A stretch of 64,000 nucleotides of DNA, taken from the NCBI RefSeq assembly GCF_013386765.1, contig NZ_JACARE010000023.1, positions 116,660 through 180,659 of the forward strand, written 5' to 3'. The notes under the pieces were generated by a model. It searched no databases, was not told the origin of the DNA, and saw only the letters and a list, made by a program, of their open reading frames with translations. This stretch comes from Pseudomonas yamanorum (lineage in GTDB: Bacteria > Pseudomonadota > Gammaproteobacteria > Pseudomonadales > Pseudomonadaceae). Below, in pieces: positions 9,268-17,889 of the stretch (position 1 is the stretch's first letter; every line of letters starts with the position of its first letter). A program made the position numbers and the translations under genes.

Positions 9268-10464
9268 ATGCACTCCAACCCGGCAATTACCCTCGAAAAC
9301 CAATTCTGCGCCCACAACTATTCCCCCTTGCCGGTGGTGATCGTCAAGGGTGAGGGCGTCTGGGCCATTGGTGACGATGGCAAGCGCTACCTGGACATGA
9401 TGTCGGCCTATTCCGCCGTCAGCCACGGCCATGTCCACCCGCGTATCCGCGCCGCCGCCGTGGCGCAGATCGACAAGATCAGCGTGGTGTCCCGGGCGTT
9501 CTACAGCGAACCCCTGGGCAACTTCCTCAAGACCCTGTGCCGCATCACGGGCTTTGACTCGGCCCTGCCGATGAACAGCGGCGCCGAAGCCGTGGAAACC
9601 GCGATCAAGGCCGCCCGACGCTGGGGTTATCGAATCAAGGGCATCGCGGCCAACCAGGCCAACATCGTGGTGGCCGACAACAATTTCCACGGCCGCACCT
9701 CGACCATTGTCGGTTTCTCGTCAGAGCCCGACTACAAGGCCGACTTCGGCCCGTTCTGCAACGGCTTCACCGAGGCGCGCTTCGGTGATATCGAGAGTTT
9801 TCGCCAGGCCATCACCGCCGACACCTGCGCGGTGCTGATCGAACCGATCCAGGGCGAGGCCGGCATTCGCGTGCCGCCGGCCGGTTTCCTGCGGGCACTG
9901 CGCCAACTGTGCGACGAGACCAACACCTTGCTGATCCTCGATGAGATCCAGTCCGGCCTGGGCCGCACCGGCAAGTGGTTCGCGTTCCAGCACGAAGGCA
10001 TCCGCCCCGACGCATTGATCCTCGGCAAAGCCCTGGGCGGCGGGATCATGCCGGTGTCGGCGTTTGTCGCCGATCACTCGATCATGGATCTGTTTGACGC
10101 CGGCAGCCACGGCTCGACCTTCGGCGGCAACCCGCTGGCGGCGGCCATTGGCCTGGAAGCGCTGAAGGTGCTGGAAGAGGAGGGCTTGATCGACAACAGC
10201 GCGCAACTGGGCCATTACCTGGTGGAGCGCCTGAAGGCGATGGACTCGCCGGCCATTCGCGAGATTCGCGGGCGTGGCTTGTGGGTCGGCGTGGAGCTGG
10301 ATCGCGATGCACGGCCAATCTGCGAAGCGCTGCTGGCCGAAGGATTGCTGACCAAGGAAACCCACGAAAACGTACTGCGCATCGCGCCGCCGTTATCCAT
10401 TACCCGAGAAGAACTGGACTGGGGCCTTGAGCGTATCGAGCGGGTATTCAAACAGCTTGCCTGA
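9268..10464 (+). CDS. rocD: Class III PLP aminotransferase, ornithine--oxo-acid transaminase type
   Basis: A 398-residue fold-type I aminotransferase. 'ILDEIQSGLGRTGKWFAFQHEGIRPD' and the Schiff-base lysine K254 in 'LILGKALGGGIMPVSA' match ornithine aminotransferases, as does the N-terminal 'NYSPLPVVIVKGEGVW'. The start at 9268 has GCAGGA at suitable spacing. The reaction would move the terminal amino group of ornithine or a similar diamino acid to 2-oxoglutarate. Together with the preceding amidohydrolase it suggests catabolism of an acylated diamino acid; a relaxed specificity for a relative of ornithine is possible. The symbol is by similarity. Confidence 0.85.
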   Translation: MHSNPAITLENQFCAHNYSPLPVVIVKGEGVWAIGDDGKRYLDMMSAYSAVSHGHVHPRIRAAAVAQIDKISVVSRAFYSEPLGNFLKTLCRITGFDSALPMNSGAEAVETAIKAARRWGYRIKGIAANQANIVVADNNFHGRTSTIVGFSSEPDYKADFGPFCNGFTEARFGDIESFRQAITADTCAVLIEPIQGEAGIRVPPAGFLRALRQLCDETNTLLILDEIQSGLGRTGKWFAFQHEGIRPDALILGKALGGGIMPVSAFVADHSIMDLFDAGSHGSTFGGNPLAAAIGLEALKVLEEEGLIDNSAQLGHYLVERLKAMDSPAIREIRGRGLWVGVELDRDARPICEALLAEGLLTKETHENVLRIAPPLSITREELDWGLERIERVFKQLA

Positions 10465-10478
10465 CCACGCCCTTTTAC

Positions 10479-10586
10479 GTAGCAGCTGTCGAGCGAAGCG
10501 AGGCTGCGTTCGAGGACGAAGTCCTCGCCGGGTTCACGGCCGCTTCGCCGCCGGACGCAGCCTCGCTTCGCTCGACAGCTGCTACG
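10479..10586. repeat. Long inverted repeat (type D)
   Basis: GTAGCAGCTGTCGAGCGAAG at the left is mirrored by CTTCGCTCGACAGCTGCTAC at the right, continuing inward through CGAGGCTGCGT / ACGCAGCCTCG, with an inner loop rich in GAAGTCCTCG / CGCTTCGCCG. The arms differ from the type A, B and C elements, so it is a separate REP family. It separates the aminotransferase from the aconitase gene. Confidence 0.8.
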
Positions 10587-10611
10587 ACTTACCCAGATTT
10601 GAGTGTTCCGC

Positions 10612-13263
10612 ATGACTGATTTTCTAAATCACTTGAATGTCGACCAGCAGCGCTTCGCCTACATCGACCTGCACCGACTGCTGACCCCGGCGCAACTCCA
10701 GCGGCTGCCGTATTCCGTGCGCATCCTCCTGGAAAACATCGCCCGCTGTGCCCCGGCGTCACTGCCCCAGGTAGTGGCGCGGGCCATCGGCGAAGGGCCG
10801 GATTGCGAAGTGCCGTTCCAGCCCAACCGGCTGATGTTCCACGACACCACGTGCCTGCCGGCCCTGGCGGATTTCGCCGGGATGCGCGATGTGGTGGCGG
10901 AACTGGGCGGCGATCCCCGGGCGGTCAACCCGTCGATCCCGGCGGTGCTGACCATCGACCATTCGGTGATAGTCGAGCATTACGCCGAGGCGGGCGCGGT
11001 GGACGCCAACCTGGACATCGATTTTCGCCGCAACAGCGAGCGCTACCGCTTTATCAAGTGGGCCCAGGCCAGCCTCGACAACTTCAAGGTGATCCCGCCG
11101 GGCACCGGGATCATTCACCAGATGAACATGGAGTCCATCGCCCAGGTGGTGTGGGAAAGCGCGCCACGCGACGGCCATGTGCTGTTGCACCCCGACTGCA
11201 TGGTCGCCACCGACAGCCACACCCCAATGATCAATGCCATCGGCGTGCTGGGCTGGGGCGTCGGCGGGCTGGAAGGCCAGGCGGCGATGCTCGGTGAGCC
11301 GGTGCCGATTCCTTACCCGCAGGTGGTGGGCATTCGCGTGACCAACGCCTTGCGCGACGGCGTGACCGCCACAGACCTGGCGTTGACGGTGACTGAACTG
11401 TTGCGCCGGCGCAGCATGGTCGGCAAGTTCGTCGAGTTCACCGGGCCGGGCCTGGCCTCCCTGAGTTGGGCGGCGCGGGGCACGGTGGCAAACATGGCGC
11501 CGGAGTACGGCGCCACCGTGGTGTTTTTCCCGTTTGATGACGAGACGCTGGCGTACCTGAACCTGAGTGCGCGCCCGCAAGCCTTGATCAACAAGGTCTC
11601 GGCATACATGGCGGCGCAGTCGCTGTGGCGCCGGGAGTATGATCCCGAGCCGCTGTTCGATGAGTTGATCGAGCTGGACCTGGCACAGGTGGAGCCGAGC
11701 GTCGCCGGCCCCCATCAACCCCATCAGCGCCAGTCCCTGGCGGACGCCGGGGCTTCGTTTCATCAGCACGTGAGCGCCGACAAACAGGTGTTTTTCGAGC
11801 CGTCGTTCCAGGTGCCGATTACCCATGGCGCAGTGGTGATGTCGGCGATCACCAGCTGCACCAACACCGCCAACCCGGCGCAGATGATCCAGGCCGGGCT
11901 GTTTGCCCGCAATGCCCGCGCCCGTGGGCTGACGCGCAAACCGTGGGTCAAGACGTCGCTGTCGCCGGGCTCGCGGGTGGTGGCCGATTACCTCGAAGCC
12001 GCCGGCTTGCTGGAGGATTTTGCCGCACTGGGTTTCGACCTGGCCGGCTTTGGTTGCATGACCTGCATCGGCAATTCCGGCAGCCTTGAACGCCATGTCG
12101 AGACCTTCGCCGAACAGGGCTTGAAAGGCGTGGTGGTGCTTTCGGGCAATCGCAACTTCGAAGGCCGGGTCAACCCGAAAGTCCCCGCTGGTTACCTCGC
12201 ATCGCCCGCGTTGTGCGTGGCCTATGCGATTGCCGGCAGCATCGACATCGACCTGTCGACCCAGCCGCTGGCGATGGACGCCCACGGCCAGCCGGTGTTC
12301 CTGCATGAGCTGATGCCCGGCGAAGCCGATGTGGCCGCGCAAGTGGCGGCGGTGGTGCGCCCGGCGCTGTTCCGGCAGCGTCAGCAACTGCTGTGGCAAG
12401 GCACTCACCATTGGCAGGCGCTGGAGGCCGACGCCAGCGTGCAGTTCGCCTGGCACCCGGACTCCACCTACCTGCGCCGCCCGCAGTACCTTGCCGAGGT
12501 AGCGCCGTTGCCGGCCGCTTCGTTGTCCATCCGCCATGCCCGGGCGTTGGTGGTACTGGGGGACAACGTCACCACCGACCATATCTCCCCGGCGGGCACG
12601 ATCCCGGCCGACAGCCTGGCCGGCCAGTGGCTGCGGGAGCGCGGCGAAGCGCTGGCGGACCTCAATCAGTATTCGACCCGACGCAGCAACCATCAAGTGA
12701 TGGTGCGCGGCGCCTTCACCAACCCGCGCCTGAACAACCTGCTGAACCCCGACCAACCCCCGCGCCAGGGCGTCTGGGCGTGGAATGCCGACCGCAGCGA
12801 CTACCTGCCGCTGTACCTCGCCGCACAAAGCTATGCGGGTACGCCGACGGTGCTGTTTGCCGGGATCAACTACGGTGCCGGCTCCAGCCGCGACTGGGCG
12901 GCCAAGGTCCTGACCCTGCTGGGGATCAAGGCGGTGGTGGCCCGCAGTATCGAGCGGATCCATCGCAGCAACCTGATCGGCATGGGCGTGTTGCCGCTGG
13001 TGTTTGATGAAGGCGCGACAGTGCAGGACTTGCACCTCGATGGCGGTGAGTCCCTGAGCTTCCTCGGCCTGGATCACTTGCAGGTCGGCGAGAACCCGAT
13101 CACCTTGCTGATTGAACGTGCCAACGGCGAAACCACGCACACCGCGCTGACCTTGCGCCTCGACTCGTTGCAAGAGGTTGGTTACCTTGAACACGGCGGC
13201 GTCTTGCCCTTTGTCATTCGCAAGACCGTGCAAAGAACCGTTCAAGGAGCGCGTAATGATTGA
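10612..13263 (+). CDS. acnA: Aconitate hydratase, AcnA type (cluster-associated paralogue)
   Basis: An 883-residue aconitase. Three [4Fe-4S] ligand cysteines are visible: C416 in 'SAITSCTNTANP' and C482/C485 in 'GFGCMTCIGNSG'. Other landmarks are 'PDCMVATDSHTPMINA', 'GVGGLEGQAAMLGEP', and the swivelling C-terminal domain with 'GAGSSRDWAAKV'. It is a little shorter than typical AcnA. The start at 10612 has only a weak GAGTG upstream; three more codons are possible. Its placement in a transporter/amidase/transaminase cluster rather than a TCA-cycle context suggests it dehydrates or isomerises a tricarboxylic or hydroxy-acid product of this pathway (inference). Plain aconitase activity remains possible. 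Confidence 0.85.
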   Translation: MTDFLNHLNVDQQRFAYIDLHRLLTPAQLQRLPYSVRILLENIARCAPASLPQVVARAIGEGPDCEVPFQPNRLMFHDTTCLPALADFAGMRDVVAELGGDPRAVNPSIPAVLTIDHSVIVEHYAEAGAVDANLDIDFRRNSERYRFIKWAQASLDNFKVIPPGTGIIHQMNMESIAQVVWESAPRDGHVLLHPDCMVATDSHTPMINAIGVLGWGVGGLEGQAAMLGEPVPIPYPQVVGIRVTNALRDGVTATDLALTVTELLRRRSMVGKFVEFTGPGLASLSWAARGTVANMAPEYGATVVFFPFDDETLAYLNLSARPQALINKVSAYMAAQSLWRREYDPEPLFDELIELDLAQVEPSVAGPHQPHQRQSLADAGASFHQHVSADKQVFFEPSFQVPITHGAVVMSAITSCTNTANPAQMIQAGLFARNARARGLTRKPWVKTSLSPGSRVVADYLEAAGLLEDFAALGFDLAGFGCMTCIGNSGSLERHVETFAEQGLKGVVVLSGNRNFEGRVNPKVPAGYLASPALCVAYAIAGSIDIDLSTQPLAMDAHGQPVFLHELMPGEADVAAQVAAVVRPALFRQRQQLLWQGTHHWQALEADASVQFAWHPDSTYLRRPQYLAEVAPLPAASLSIRHARALVVLGDNVTTDHISPAGTIPADSLAGQWLRERGEALADLNQYSTRRSNHQVMVRGAFTNPRLNNLLNPDQPPRQGVWAWNADRSDYLPLYLAAQSYAGTPTVLFAGINYGAGSSRDWAAKVLTLLGIKAVVARSIERIHRSNLIGMGVLPLVFDEGATVQDLHLDGGESLSFLGLDHLQVGENPITLLIERANGETTHTALTLRLDSLQEVGYLEHGGVLPFVIRKTVQRTVQGARND

Positions 13264-13969
13264 CCCGCAGGTACTGCAACAACTGGCCCCCGAGGGTGTG
13301 CTCAAAGCCGCCATCAACTTCGGCAACCCGGTGCTGGCCCAGCGCGGCGAGGGCGGCGAGCCCCAGGGCGTGTCGGTGGCACTGGCCAAGGCCCTGGCCG
13401 ATGAGCTGGGTGCAAGGCTTGAACTGATCACCTTTGAAGCAGCCGGCAAGGTCTTCGCCGCGTTGGCCGATGACCTCTGGCGGGTGGCTTTCCTGGCCAT
13501 CGAGCCGGTGCGCGAGCGGGAAATTGCCTTCAGCGCGCCCTACGTGATCATCAAGGGCACCTGCCTGGTGGCGGTGGACTCACCCTTGACCCACGTCGCG
13601 CAGCTGGACGCTCCCGGCCAACGCATCGCCGTCGGCCAGGGCGCAGCGTACGACCTGTACCTGAGCCGCACGGTGCAACACGCCGAATTGGTGCGCGCGC
13701 CCACCTCGGCGGGCGCCGTAGACCTGTTTATCGAGCAAGGCTTGAACGCAGCGGCCGGGGTTCGCGATTACCTGCGCACCCGGGTCGATGAGCGCCGGCG
13801 CCTGCTGGACGATGATTTCATGAGCATCAGCCAGGCCGTCGCGGTACCGGTGGCGCACACAGCCGCTGCCGCGTTCGTCAAATCCTTTGTCGAACGGCAG
13901 AAAGCGAATGGCTTGGTAAAACAGGCGTTGTCGCGCAGTGGGCAAAGCCCGGAACTGGCGGCGCCTTAG
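13256..13969 (+). CDS. Signal-less family-3 substrate-binding-protein fold
   Basis: A 237-residue protein with the SBP_bac_3 fold: 'GVLKAAINFGNPVLAQ', 'PQGVSVALAKALADELGARLELITFEAAGKVF', 'FLAIEPVREREIAFSAPYVIIKGT' and a C-terminal helix. The usual order of a periplasmic amino-acid-binding protein is seen, but there is no signal peptide or transmembrane segment, so it should stay in the cytoplasm. The start overlaps the end of the aconitase gene by eight bases, with AAGGAG at 13244-13249, so the two are translationally coupled. Cytoplasmic members of this fold include cyclohexadienyl-dehydratase-like enzymes. It may be an enzyme or an intracellular binding factor; function unknown. Confidence 0.8.
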   Translation: MIDPQVLQQLAPEGVLKAAINFGNPVLAQRGEGGEPQGVSVALAKALADELGARLELITFEAAGKVFAALADDLWRVAFLAIEPVREREIAFSAPYVIIKGTCLVAVDSPLTHVAQLDAPGQRIAVGQGAAYDLYLSRTVQHAELVRAPTSAGAVDLFIEQGLNAAAGVRDYLRTRVDERRRLLDDDFMSISQAVAVPVAHTAAAAFVKSFVERQKANGLVKQALSRSGQSPELAAP

Positions 13970-14328
13970 AGACGGCGCAGGAACGATTTGACGATCTGCT
14001 GGGTGGCCTGTGTGGTGTCCAGGTCGTCCAGGCGCGTGTAGGGATGCCACTGGCATTCCTTGATTTCACTCAGAGGCCGGGCCTCATCGATATTCACCAC
14101 TGACGCCTCGAACACATGGTGCAGCGTGTCGCTGGCCTTCAGCTCCTGCAATAACAGCAAACCGTCCACGTTCAGCCCGGTTTCTTCTTCCAGTTCCCGC
14201 GCGGCGGCGCCCGCCGGCCGCTCGTCGCGCTCGACCTTGCCACCGGGCAGTGCCCATTTCGATCGGGCTTTACGCACGAACAGGATGTGCCCGTCGTGCT
14301 CGCAAATCACCGTGGCCCTTATTTTCAT
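13966..14328 (-). CDS. NUDIX hydrolase
   Basis: A 120-residue MutT-like pyrophosphohydrolase with a complete Nudix box at residues 30-52 (G30-x5-E36-x7-R44-E45-L-x-E48-E49-x-G51-L). The start at 14328 is preferred over one 18 codons upstream because AGGGGCA lies just before it and 'MKIRATVICEHDGHILFVRK' is the normal family opening. It converges on the preceding gene; the two stops overlap by four bases. Substrate unknown; probably a nucleoside diphosphate derivative. It is probably not part of the catabolic operon. Confidence 0.88.
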   Translation of the reverse strand: MKIRATVICEHDGHILFVRKARSKWALPGGKVERDERPAGAAARELEEETGLNVDGLLLLQELKASDTLHHVFEASVVNIDEARPLSEIKECQWHPYTRLDDLDTTQATQQIVKSFLRRL

Positions 14329-14469
14329 CGTCTGTGCCCCTGCAGTTGGATGAATGTCATAAAAGTGTAATGCAATTGTCATGCTCAGTCTTTATCCGGC
14401 AGGGTGGAGAGGGGGCCGGAAAACACCGATACTGCGCCATCGAAAAAAACTCACCTGAAGGAGATGCAG

Positions 14470-15450
14470 ATGAACACCGTACGCTGGGGCATGATCGGCT
14501 GTGGCGATGTCACTGAACTCAAGAGTGGACCCGCTTTCTACAAGGCGCCAGGTTCCGCGCTGGTGGCCGTGATGGGGCGCCGCGAGGAAGCTGCGCGCGA
14601 TTATGCGGCACGCCATGGTATCGCCCGGTTCTACACCGACGCCCAGGCGCTGATCGACGACCCGGAAGTGGACGCGGTCTATATCGCCACGCCGCCCGAC
14701 AGCCACCTCGAATACAGCCTGATGGTGGCCGCCGCCGGCAAGCATTGCTGTGTCGAGAAACCCATGTCGCTGAACGCCGAGCAAAGCGCGTTGATGCAGC
14801 GCACCTTCGAACAGGCCGGGCTGCACCTGTTTGTGTCCTACTACCGGCGCTCCCTGCCGCGTTTCCAGCAGGTGCGGGACTGGCTGCAGGCCGGGCGCAT
14901 CGGCGAGTTGCGCCATCTGACGTGGACCTTGTGCAAGCCGCCGTCCGAGGACGATGCCAGCAGCGCCAACTGGCGTACCGACCCGCTGATCGCCGGCGGC
15001 GGGTATTTTGCCGATCTCGCCAGCCACGGTTTTGACCTGTTCCAGTACCTGGCCGGGGATATCGTCGATGTGGCCGGTTTCACCGCGCGCCAGGCCGGGC
15101 GGTATGCCGCCGAGGATGCCGTGACCGCCTGCTGGACCTTCGCCTCGGGCGCGCTGGGCATGGGCTGCTGGAACTTTGTTGCCGACCGTCGCGAGGATTG
15201 GGTGGAACTGATCGGCAGCAAGGGCCGCATCACCTTCTCGGTATTCGATGAGGCACCGTTGCGCCTTGAGGCCGAGACCCGCGAGGAGCTGACGGTGCCT
15301 AACCACGCGCATATCCAGTGGCATCACGTGCTGGCAATGAATGCGCATATTCGTGGCGAGAGCAAACACCCGGCGCTGGCGATCGAGGCGTTGAAGACCG
15401 ACCGGGTCATGGACCGGGTGCTACAACGTAACCCCAACCTGGCTGTTTAA
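14470..15450 (+). CDS. Gfo/Idh/MocA-family NAD(P)-dependent oxidoreductase
   Basis: A 326-residue oxidoreductase. The N-terminal Rossmann fold shows 'RWGMIGCGDVTELKSGPAF' and the family-defining EKP motif in 'HCCVEKPMSLN'; the C-terminal domain has 'GGGYFADLASHGFDLFQYLAG'. The start at 14470 follows AAGGAG at 14458-14463; an ATG two codons earlier is possible. Family members act on sugars, inositols or related polyols. There is no adjacent sugar gene on this strand, and it stands alone before the RNase gene, so the substrate is unclear. Confidence 0.88.
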   Translation: MNTVRWGMIGCGDVTELKSGPAFYKAPGSALVAVMGRREEAARDYAARHGIARFYTDAQALIDDPEVDAVYIATPPDSHLEYSLMVAAAGKHCCVEKPMSLNAEQSALMQRTFEQAGLHLFVSYYRRSLPRFQQVRDWLQAGRIGELRHLTWTLCKPPSEDDASSANWRTDPLIAGGGYFADLASHGFDLFQYLAGDIVDVAGFTARQAGRYAAEDAVTACWTFASGALGMGCWNFVADRREDWVELIGSKGRITFSVFDEAPLRLEAETREELTVPNHAHIQWHHVLAMNAHIRGESKHPALAIEALKTDRVMDRVLQRNPNLAV

Positions 15451-15486
15451 CCGTGCTTGAATGTTCTCTTTTAAAGGAATGAGCAG

Positions 15487-16125
15487 ATGAAATGGAACGC
15501 AGCCTGGATGGGTTTGTGGCTGATATTGGCGGGTGCCGCGACGGCAGCGCCGCGGGCCCAGAGCCAGGCCGGGGAATTTGATTTTTATGTGTTGTCGCTG
15601 TCCTGGTCGCCGACCTTCTGCCTGACTCACCCGGACGACCAGCAATGTTCGGGCAAGGGTTATGGTTTTGTCCTGCACGGGCTGTGGCCGCAGTACGCGA
15701 AAGGCGGCTGGCCGGCGTCCTGTGCGCCGCAGTCGCGTCTGTCGGATGCCGATTTCGCCAAGGGCAAGACACTGTTTCCGTCGCCCAAGCTGCTGCGGCA
15801 TGAGTGGGCCAAGCACGGCACTTGCAGCGGCCTCGAGGCTTCGGCCTATCTGGACAAGACCGATGCGGCGCTGGGCGTGGTCAAGATCCCGCAGAAGCTT
15901 GAGCCCTTCAATGTGCCCAGTGGCCTGGCTGCGCGGGACATCGAAGCGTTGTTTCGCGAGAGCAACCCGGCCATGGGCAACCATGGCCTGGCTGTGATCT
16001 GCAAGGGCGCGGTGCTGACCGAAGTGCGGGTGTGCCTGACCAAGGACCTGGCGTTTGCCGGCTGCCCGCGCAGCGTCAAGAGCCAGTGCCGGGACGGTGA
16101 CATCCGTATCCCCACCCAGCGCTAA
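15487..16125 (+). CDS. Secreted ribonuclease T2 family protein
   Basis: A 212-residue precursor with a signal peptide of about 20 residues (ending GAATAA). Both RNase T2 catalytic segments are intact: CAS I 'GFVLHGLWPQ' with H64 and CAS II 'LLRHEWAKHGTC' with H105, E106 and H110. Paired cysteines fit periplasmic or extracellular folding. It cuts single-stranded RNA through 2',3'-cyclic phosphates, probably for nutrient salvage (compare E. coli RNase I). It begins 36 bases after the oxidoreductase gene with AAAGGA upstream and is convergent with the next gene. Confidence 0.93.
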   Translation: MKWNAAWMGLWLILAGAATAAPRAQSQAGEFDFYVLSLSWSPTFCLTHPDDQQCSGKGYGFVLHGLWPQYAKGGWPASCAPQSRLSDADFAKGKTLFPSPKLLRHEWAKHGTCSGLEASAYLDKTDAALGVVKIPQKLEPFNVPSGLAARDIEALFRESNPAMGNHGLAVICKGAVLTEVRVCLTKDLAFAGCPRSVKSQCRDGDIRIPTQR

Positions 16126-16131
16126 GGGGAC

Positions 16132-16974
16132 TCAGGCGGGCCCATAGCCTTTATGGGTCTGCTCGATCTCTTCCACCAAGCGGTCGATTCCCGCCAGGCG
16201 CGCCCGGTTGTCATGGTCCCAGGGGTGAAATCCGGGCTTGAAGTAATGCAGCCACGGCAGTGCCATGCGCGGGAACACGCCCTTGGGCCCGTACAGAAAC
16301 TTGAGCATCCGCCAGAAGCCTTTCAAATGCCCGCCCGAACGTCGGTCGGCAAACAGCAGGCGCAGGTGGAAATCGAAGATCACCAACCAGAAGAGCAGCG
16401 TGGTGGTCAGCATGGTGCCGGTGCGCAGCAAGTACCGCTTGGGCCCGGGCTTGATCACGCTGTTCCACACATCAAACGCCACCGCCTTGTGCTCGGTTTC
16501 CTCGAGGGCATGCCAGTACCACATCTGCTGGTAACCCTTGACCGAATCACCAAACCGCGACGGGTCGCTGAGGAGGATTTCCGCGAGCATCGCGGTGTAG
16601 TGCTCCAGGGCAATGGTGACCGCCAGGTTGAACGAGGCGGGCATGTATTTCTTCTGCGCGTCGAGGATCATCTTCAGCCGACGGTCGAGGGTATTCGCCG
16701 GCAGCCCTGCGGCTTGCAGCAGATCGTTGTAGGCCACGTGCTCGCGGCTGTGCATGGCTTCCTGGCCAATGAACCCCTGGATTTCTTTCTTCAGTTGCGG
16801 GTCTTCGATGCGCTGGCGGTAATGGCGCACGCTGTCCATGAAGAACAGTTCGCCCTGGGGAAACAGCAACGAAAGCGCATTGAAGAAGTGGGTAATGAAC
16901 GGGCCTTGTTCGTGCCAGTTCTTGATGCGTTCGGCCGGCAAGGCAAAACGGAGGTCGCGGCGAATCGGCAGCAT
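16132..16974 (-). CDS. Predicted metal-dependent hydrolase (PF10118-type)
   Basis: A 280-residue protein of the COG3687/PF10118 family. Helical segments carry the putative metal ligands in 'FIGQEAMHSREHVAYND' and 'WYWHALEETEHKAVAFDVW', a ferritin-like E/H pattern. A hydrophobic stretch around 'MLTTTLLFWLVIFDFHLRLLF' (residues 188-208) suggests membrane association. It is the last gene of a minus-strand operon after a Baeyer-Villiger monooxygenase and an SDR. Its biochemical role is unknown; in this setting it may act on an alkane- or ketone-derived lipid intermediate. Confidence 0.82.
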   Translation of the reverse strand: MLPIRRDLRFALPAERIKNWHEQGPFITHFFNALSLLFPQGELFFMDSVRHYRQRIEDPQLKKEIQGFIGQEAMHSREHVAYNDLLQAAGLPANTLDRRLKMILDAQKKYMPASFNLAVTIALEHYTAMLAEILLSDPSRFGDSVKGYQQMWYWHALEETEHKAVAFDVWNSVIKPGPKRYLLRTGTMLTTTLLFWLVIFDFHLRLLFADRRSGGHLKGFWRMLKFLYGPKGVFPRMALPWLHYFKPGFHPWDHDNRARLAGIDRLVEEIEQTHKGYGPA

Positions 16975-16989
16975 GGTCGGTACTCCAGT

Positions 16990-17889
16990 TCAGAGACGTT
17001 GCTCTTCGTTGGTTTCAAGGACGGGTGAGGGCGCGCTGCGTTGTTTGGGCGCCATGCGTTTGCTGGCGAGCACCACCAATGCTTGATAGGCGGCCGGCAG
17101 GCAGCGGGCGAGCAGGTCCAGGAAGTAGGCGTCGCGGCCGATCAGCACGCGGCGTTTGTTTTTGCGTACGCCATTGAGGATCACTTTGGCGGCCTGGTCG
17201 GCGTCGGTGATGAACAGTTTTTCGAAGTCGGCCCGGGCCTGTTGTTCGCTGTGGATCAGAAAGCCGGTCATGTTCGCGTCGATCCGGCTGCTGCGGCAGA
17301 TGTCGGTGCGGATCCCGCCGGGGTGCACGCAGGTGGCCGAGACCCCGCTTTGTTGCAGGTCGAGTTCCTGGCGCAGGGATTCGGTAAAGCCGCGCACGGC
17401 GAACTTGGTGGCGTTGTAGCCGCTCATGCCCGGCTGGGCGAACAGGCCGAACACGCTGGAGGTGTTGACCACATGCCCGGCGCCGCTGGCCTTGAGGTAC
17501 GGCAGGAACGCCTTGGTGCCATACACCACGCCCCAGAAGTTGATGCCGACGATCCATTCAAGGTCGGCGTAGTCCACGCCTTCGACGGTGCTCGACAGGG
17601 CGACCCCGGCGTTGTTGAAGATCAGGTTGACCTGGCCATGATCAACGGCGCAGCGGGCGGCCCAGTCCTCCATGGCCTGGCGATCGGAAACGTCGACGAT
17701 CTGCGAGGTGACCCGCACCGGCGCCAGGACCTGGGCCTTGATCAACGCAACCGTCTCCTCCAGGCCCTGGCTGTTTTTATCCGCCAGCGCCAGGTGGCAA
17801 CCCTCGCGCGCCAACGCCAATGCCAGCGCGCGCCCCATGCCCGAAGCCGCACCGGTAATCGCCGCCACGCGGCCGTTGAATGACTTCAT
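16990..17889 (-). CDS. Short-chain dehydrogenase/reductase
   Basis: A 299-residue classical SDR: nucleotide-binding TGAASGMG (about residues 12-19), NNAG (about 95), catalytic serine in 'VNTSSVFG' and the YNATK pair. The C-terminal extension 'VRKNKRRVLIGRDAYFLDLLARCLP' is typical of SDRs that sit beside Baeyer-Villiger monooxygenases. Its start overlaps the monooxygenase stop in ATGA, so the two are translationally coupled. It could oxidise secondary alcohols to ketones that feed the monooxygenase; the natural direction is inferred. Confidence 0.92.
   Translation of the reverse strand: MKSFNGRVAAITGAASGMGRALALALAREGCHLALADKNSQGLEETVALIKAQVLAPVRVTSQIVDVSDRQAMEDWAARCAVDHGQVNLIFNNAGVALSSTVEGVDYADLEWIVGINFWGVVYGTKAFLPYLKASGAGHVVNTSSVFGLFAQPGMSGYNATKFAVRGFTESLRQELDLQQSGVSATCVHPGGIRTDICRSSRIDANMTGFLIHSEQQARADFEKLFITDADQAAKVILNGVRKNKRRVLIGRDAYFLDLLARCLPAAYQALVVLASKRMAPKQRSAPSPVLETNEEQRL

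Noticed and set aside
10759..13500. A 913-codon open frame on the minus strand opposite the aconitase gene
   Set aside because: It is a shadow of strong GC3 codon bias. The plus-strand aconitase has intact catalytic motifs; the antisense translation is His/Arg/Gln-rich with no family.
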